Shown one piece after another: positions 60,275 to 64,000 of a stretch of DNA of 64,000 nucleotides. The stretch spans positions 186,001 through 250,000 of the forward strand of contig NZ_BMGC01000003.1 in NCBI RefSeq assembly GCF_014639795.1, in the 5' to 3' direction. The position numbers and the translations under genes were made by a program. Source of the stretch: Gordonia jinhuaensis (GTDB taxonomy: Bacteria; Actinomycetota; Actinomycetes; Mycobacteriales; Mycobacteriaceae). The notes beneath the pieces were generated by a model. That model saw only the letters and a program-made list of their open reading frames with translations. It did no database searches and had not been told where the DNA came from. Numbering within the stretch: position 1 is the first letter of the stretch; each line of letters starts with the position of its first letter.

Positions 60275-61536
60275 TCGGTCTTTTCAGCGCGCGTCGTCGG
60301 ATCGATGCCTCCCGCCTGTCCCGAATGCGGGTCCACACGACGGCAATGGCGGCGGCGGTTGCCGTGACGGTGATATCGGCCGGCTGTTCTGGAGGCGACA
60401 GCGAGCCGCCGCGGCGGACCGCCGTCCCGATCAGTGGTGTGGACACCTCGGGCACGTCACCGGGTTCTCTCGTGTCGGCGAGCACGATCCCCTACCTCGA
60501 CGGGGATGTGGCGGCCGCGACGAGCCGAGCGATGCGAATCGTGTACCGCTCCACCTACGCACCCGACGGACACGCCACCGAGGTGTCGGGATTTCTGCTG
60601 CTACCCAACGGAACCCCGCCGGCAGGTGGTTGGCCGGTGCTCGCTTTCGCGCACGGGACCAGTGGCATCCAGGAGTCCTGCGCACCGTCGCTGAGTGGAG
60701 AACTCGGCGGCGCGGGAAAGCAGCTCAGCGGATACCTCGCCTCGGGGGTTGCGGTGGTGGCCACCGACTATCAGGGGCTCGGCATGCCAGGTGTGCACCC
60801 CTATCTCGACGCGGCGACGGCTGGACGCAATGTGATCGACTCGGTGCGCGCTGCGCGGCGAGCCTCGCATGACGTCGGTGCTGTGTGGGTGGCCTACGGT
60901 CCGTCGCAGGGCGGTGCTGCAGTGTGGGCCGCGAATGAGGAAAGTGCCGCGTATGCGCCCGATCTCAACCTGCTGGGCACCGTCAGTGTCGTCCCACCCG
61001 CCGACATCAGCGGTCTGGTCGATCTCGCGGTCGACCGACGTATGAGCCGCGATCAGGCGGGGGCCTATGTCGCGGTTGTCGACACCGTGTCGCGGACGCA
61101 CCCCGACGTGGTGGTCGACGACTATCGTCGAGGAGCGGCGAAATCTCAGTGGGGGTTGCTCACATCGTGTGACAGCGCATCCTCTGGTGCGCGCACCAAC
61201 GCATTGGATCATCTGGACCCCGCCGATCTCGCCCCGGCCAATGCCGCTGCCGCACAGCGGTTGCGCGCGGTATTGCAGCAGATGGCATTGCCCGTCACGC
61301 GCGCCGCGGCACCTATGCGTGTCTATTACGCGGGGGCCGACACCTTCATCGATCCGCAGTGGACGGCCGCAGCGATCACGCGGGCGTGCGGCCTCGGTTC
61401 CCGGATCGAGACCACGTTCTCACCGAAGGCCGGCCATTCCGGTGTCAACGATTACGACGCGACTGAGTGGATGGCGCAGCGTCTGGGGAATCCAGCCCAG
61501 ATTCCGGCCGGGTGCAGCGAGACCACCAGGCCGTGA
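60271..61536 (+). CDS. Secreted lipase/esterase (secretory lipase LIP-like family)
   Basis: From the GTG at 60271 (overlapping the previous stop as GTGA) this is 421 residues. The N-terminus is basic with a hydrophobic core (MAAAVAVTVISAGCSGGDS). This looks like a signal peptide with a near-lipobox before Cys, though the -3 residue is Ser, so lipidation is uncertain. The nucleophile elbow is AYGPSQGGAAVWAA. VLAFAHGTSGIQESC, VVATDYQGLG and the C-terminal FSPKAGHSGVNDY (with the catalytic His) fit the actinobacterial secreted lipase family. Coupling to the Wzz-like gene suggests a role at the cell envelope, perhaps removing acyl groups from the polysaccharide. Confidence 0.85.
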   Translation: MIGLFSARRRIDASRLSRMRVHTTAMAAAVAVTVISAGCSGGDSEPPRRTAVPISGVDTSGTSPGSLVSASTIPYLDGDVAAATSRAMRIVYRSTYAPDGHATEVSGFLLLPNGTPPAGGWPVLAFAHGTSGIQESCAPSLSGELGGAGKQLSGYLASGVAVVATDYQGLGMPGVHPYLDAATAGRNVIDSVRAARRASHDVGAVWVAYGPSQGGAAVWAANEESAAYAPDLNLLGTVSVVPPADISGLVDLAVDRRMSRDQAGAYVAVVDTVSRTHPDVVVDDYRRGAAKSQWGLLTSCDSASSGARTNALDHLDPADLAPANAAAAQRLRAVLQQMALPVTRAAAPMRVYYAGADTFIDPQWTAAAITRACGLGSRIETTFSPKAGHSGVNDYDATEWMAQRLGNPAQIPAGCSETTRP

Positions 61537-61652
61537 CAATTCGAAACCGGATTCATCTTTCTGGCCGTGGGCCGGACGGAATCTTTCCCGAGAGCAACGA
61601 TTTCCCCCGGGCATTCGTGCACCGCTGTGCGCTGACGTACCTGGGTGATCTG

Positions 61653-62327
61653 TCAGTACAGAAGTGGCCGATAATCGGGGTGATATTCCAGCGTGGAGTC
61701 GCGCTTTCCGGTGGGTTTCGCGGGGATGCCGGCGACGATCGTCATGGGCTCGACGTCGAAGCGCACCAGCGAGCAGGCCGCGACCACCGCTCCGGCGCCG
61801 ATGTCCACCCCGTCGAGTACGGTCGCACGGCTGGCGATCCAGGCGTGATGACCGATGTGCACTGCGTTGTAGTGGCCATGGAAATCGTCGGTGTTGACGA
61901 TGTGATGTCCGGTGATCAGCTGTACATCGCTGGCCACCACCACGTCGTCGTCGATCGTGAGCGTGCCGCGACCGTCGAGCAGGCACCGCGAACCGATCGA
62001 ACAGTTGTTGCCGACGGTGAGACTCAGTGGCCCGATCACCTTGGTGCCCAACATGATCGACGTGTTCTTGCCGATGGTGGCACCCGACAGTCGCAACCAG
62101 GTCTGACGAACGGTGTGCGAGGGGACGTAGGTGACCGCCCAGTTGAACAACCGTTCCATGAGCACTTCGCGCTTGTCGGAATGCCGCCAGTTGCGGTGGA
62201 CGCACTCGGAGTCCAGGTGCGGGGCTTCCTGATTGTCGTAGAACGCGGGCCGGGGAGTGTCGGCAGCCTGGTTGAGCGCGGAAGAGTCGTCGAGCAGGGA
62301 CTCGTCGGTCACGGCGTCGTGGGTCAT
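61653..62327 (-). CDS. Left-handed beta-helix acyltransferase, copy 2
   Basis: The start at 62327 gives 224 residues. Repeats GATIGKNTSIMLGTKVIGPL, SLTVGNNCSIGSRCLLDGRG and TLTIDDDVVVASDVQLITGH, and the catalytic-type His in AVHIGHHAWIASRATVLDGV, are clearly paralogous to the protein at 58033-58656. Both end in a HP-YRP motif (EYHPDYRPLLY here, DYHPTYRPIIT there). The N-terminal 70 residues differ. The pair probably acetylates different positions of the polysaccharide. It ends convergently with the lipase gene. Confidence 0.87.
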   Translation of the reverse strand: MTHDAVTDESLLDDSSALNQAADTPRPAFYDNQEAPHLDSECVHRNWRHSDKREVLMERLFNWAVTYVPSHTVRQTWLRLSGATIGKNTSIMLGTKVIGPLSLTVGNNCSIGSRCLLDGRGTLTIDDDVVVASDVQLITGHHIVNTDDFHGHYNAVHIGHHAWIASRATVLDGVDIGAGAVVAACSLVRFDVEPMTIVAGIPAKPTGKRDSTLEYHPDYRPLLY

Positions 62328-62900
62328 GCTGGGCTCACCTTCTCCTGCCTGATCGGTGATCCCGAGATCACCGAGCGAGTGCCTACTGGATGATAAAGCT
62401 GATCGCGGGTGGGCGCATTTTCTCCGGCGGTGCATATTGTTACGAGAACATCATCGAGCCGATCACCTCGATGATGTTCTCGATAGATGAAGTCGGCGTC
62501 AGTCGAACGATGTAATTCGGTGGGGATTCTCGGCGGATCGACTTCTCAGCGCGCCGTATGGAGTTGCGCATGATAATTTTCACATGCATCGGGCTGAATT
62601 CGAGGGGTCCGTCCGATGGGCGTCGGAAGCAATCATCGTGCGTGATCACGATGTGTGCGCCGATTTTCTCAATGGCTGGTTGGGGGGAAGGGTTTCAGGA
62701 GGATGCGACACAGACGTCACGCTGACAGCGTGGACAGCACGACGCGTTGCGGATCGGGGTGGGTTGTCACCTCCTCCGAACCGAGGGGGGCGCAACGTGC
62801 AACTCACACATCCGATCGGATTCGCGCGGGAGATGCTGCGTCCGGTCTTCCCGTCTTGACTGCCGACCACGTCGGCATCGATGAGCCGCAAACGCGGTCG
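62328..62900. promoter_or_regulatory. 573-bp divergent region with a long inverted repeat
   Basis: The region separates acyltransferase copy 2 (minus) and the second mycolyltransferase (plus). A perfect 15-bp inverted repeat with a 10-bp spacer lies at 62443-62482 (arm cgagaacatcatcga). I see no convincing gene: codon third-position GC is low in the frame upstream of the mycolyltransferase, although an ATG at 62703 preceded by AGGAGG is in frame with it. The left half is AT-rich. Confidence 0.55.
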
Positions 62901-64000
62901 ATGCGCGACCGGAGCCGGGTTCCCGCTCGTCGTGTCACCGCAGTCACCGCACTCGTCGTCGGTGCGTCGATGGTGGCAGGCGTCGGCACGGCTTATGCGG
63001 CGAACACCCAGGCCGTGCTGCGGCCCCACTGTGATTGGGTGGACACGCAGTACCTCGTCCAGTCGTGCTCGGTATACAGCGAGTCGATGCAGAAATACGT
63101 GACGGTCAATATCCGTGCGTCCGACGGGTCGTCGACCAACGGTGAACGCGGCGTGTACTTCCTCGACGGCATCGGCGCTCCGGCTGATCGCAACACCTGG
63201 TCGTATCCGCAGATCGGCACATACGGTGCCTACAGCGCCCAGTACACGCTCGTGATGCCCGCCGGTGGCGCCGGATCGTGGATGACCGACTGGAATTCCG
63301 ACGCGCAGATGACCGACGGCACCACGCAGAAGGAACAGTGGGAGACGTTCCTGTCTTCCGAGCTGCCGGACTATCTCAACACGAACTTCGGTGTCAGCAC
63401 ATCGGGTAATGCCATTGTGGGCCTGTCGATGTCGGGTGGTTCGGCATTGACGCTGGCCGAGAAGCATCCGACGGTGTGGTCTGTCGCCGACGGCACGTCG
63501 GGCTTCTATCAGACCGACAACCCGCTCGGCTGGTTCCTGATCCCGTTCATCCAGAAGTACACCGCCGGCATCAACAACGGTTCGACCGCGATGTGGGGTG
63601 ACCCGCATTCGCCCACGAACTCGTGGGGTATCAACGACGCCGGCCTGAATCTCGCCCAGCTGAAGAAGAACGGGCAGACGGCCATCGTATCGGTGGGTAT
63701 CGGGCTCCCGGGTTCGCTGGCCGAGTGGAGTGCGCTGCTGACCTCGATGGGTGGCGACCCGATTGCCACCATCTACAACATCGGCGTCGGCGTGGGGCTG
63801 GAGCTCGGTTCACTGGTGTCGACGGTCGTGTTGAACATTCAGGCAGCGATCACCGGTGCACCGGTGAAATTCGTCTACACCTTCGGCGCGCACGATTGGA
63901 CGCACTGGGAGCAGAACCTTCCCAGTGACGCACTGTGGGTGCAGAATCAGCTGGCTGCACTGCCCACCGTGACCGTGGTCAACAGCGACGGGTCGATCGC
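62901..64000 (+). CDS. Secreted mycolyltransferase / antigen 85-like protein, 3' end outside the window
   Basis: The frame is open to the right edge, so the end is missing. I start at the ATG at 62901, which gives a 33-residue signal peptide (MRDRSRVPARRVTAV ... GTAYA-ANT). In-frame starts at 62856 (TTG) and 62703 (ATG) would place that peptide internally and have poor codon bias. Mature-domain motifs are GVYFLDGIGAPADRNTWSYP, LVMPAGGAGSWMTDWNSDAQ, the nucleophile GLSMSGGSALTLAEKHP, and the catalytic-His region FGAHDWTHWEQNL. It attaches mycolates to trehalose or arabinogalactan. It is a paralogue of the gene at 41002-42222. Confidence 0.92.
   Translation, partial: MRDRSRVPARRVTAVTALVVGASMVAGVGTAYAANTQAVLRPHCDWVDTQYLVQSCSVYSESMQKYVTVNIRASDGSSTNGERGVYFLDGIGAPADRNTWSYPQIGTYGAYSAQYTLVMPAGGAGSWMTDWNSDAQMTDGTTQKEQWETFLSSELPDYLNTNFGVSTSGNAIVGLSMSGGSALTLAEKHPTVWSVADGTSGFYQTDNPLGWFLIPFIQKYTAGINNGSTAMWGDPHSPTNSWGINDAGLNLAQLKKNGQTAIVSVGIGLPGSLAEWSALLTSMGGDPIATIYNIGVGVGLELGSLVSTVVLNIQAAITGAPVKFVYTFGAHDWTHWEQNLPSDALWVQNQLAALPTVTVVNSDGSI

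Noticed and set aside
62584-62859. Possible 91-residue protein in the divergent region before the second mycolyltransferase
   Set aside because: Poor third-position GC bias, no ribosome-binding site, and no recognisable domain.
62703-62900. N-terminal extension of the second mycolyltransferase from an ATG at 62703
   Set aside because: Although in frame and preceded by AGGAGG, the ribosome-binding site directly touches the ATG, third-position GC is low, and the signal peptide would become internal.

Overview
The window is high-GC actinobacterial DNA from a mycolic-acid-containing member of the Mycobacteriales, most likely Gordonia or a close relative. The evidence is two antigen-85-like mycolyltransferases, menaquinone genes, a hemC-hemD-hemB / hemL / ccsX-ccdA-resB-ccsB / menA / menE-DUF3349-pitA order that follows the Mycobacterium tuberculosis Rv0510-Rv0546c region, EspR-like and BldC-like regulators, and a family of LLM oxidoreductases typical of F420-using actinobacteria. 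I recognised no rRNA, tRNA, CRISPR array or insertion sequence.

Layout. 1-5.7 kb: heme genes (end of hemC, fused methyltransferase/hemD, hemB) followed by small membrane proteins. 5.7-19.5 kb: an accessory catabolic block: acyl-CoA oxidase/dehydrogenase, a serine esterase with a Baeyer-Villiger monooxygenase (BVMO), an AcoR-like regulator, then gabD, a copper amine oxidase and gabT, and a PucR-type regulator. The amine oxidase, GabT and GabD fit a route from diamine or GABA to succinate. The BVMO and esterase fit ketone to ester to alcohol plus acid. 19.8-26.2 kb: hemL and a complete System II cytochrome c maturation operon. 26.3-32.6 kb: small regulators, a Cds1-like PLP enzyme, a ClpN-domain protein behind a likely leaderless regulator gene, and menA. 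32.7-39.1 kb: a giant AfsR-type regulator coupled to an MFS exporter, then a DrrAB-like ABC exporter. 39.1-41 kb: an AbiEi-like gene broken by one in-frame stop and flanked on both sides by clusters of a palindromic repeat. 41-50 kb: a mycolyltransferase, malQ, menE, two DUF3349 proteins, pitA, an LLM oxidoreductase and a VOC protein. 50.4-62.3 kb: a surface-polysaccharide locus (LMW tyrosine phosphatase, Wzy-like polymerase, three glycosyltransferases, Wzx-like flippase, two hexapeptide acyltransferases, and a Wzz-like protein with a dead kinase domain) plus a secreted lipase. 62.9-64 kb: the start of a second mycolyltransferase.

The most unusual content is a family of intergenic composite palindromes. 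Its core is a 22-bp near-perfect dyad (cgcaacca / tggttgcg arms) bracketed by inward-facing cgcaaccagttct / agaactggttgcg arms. It occurs at three loci in this window, in two of them as tandem units of 100-101 bp, and one locus also has a 31-bp tandem array. Other points worth attention are the degenerate tyrosine-kinase-like domain in the polysaccharide locus, a predicted leaderless promoter packed with TGTCA half-sites, a possible CTG start for menE overlapping the upstream stop, and the amine/BVMO catabolic block. All functions are inferred by reading motifs and gene order. No database search was run.
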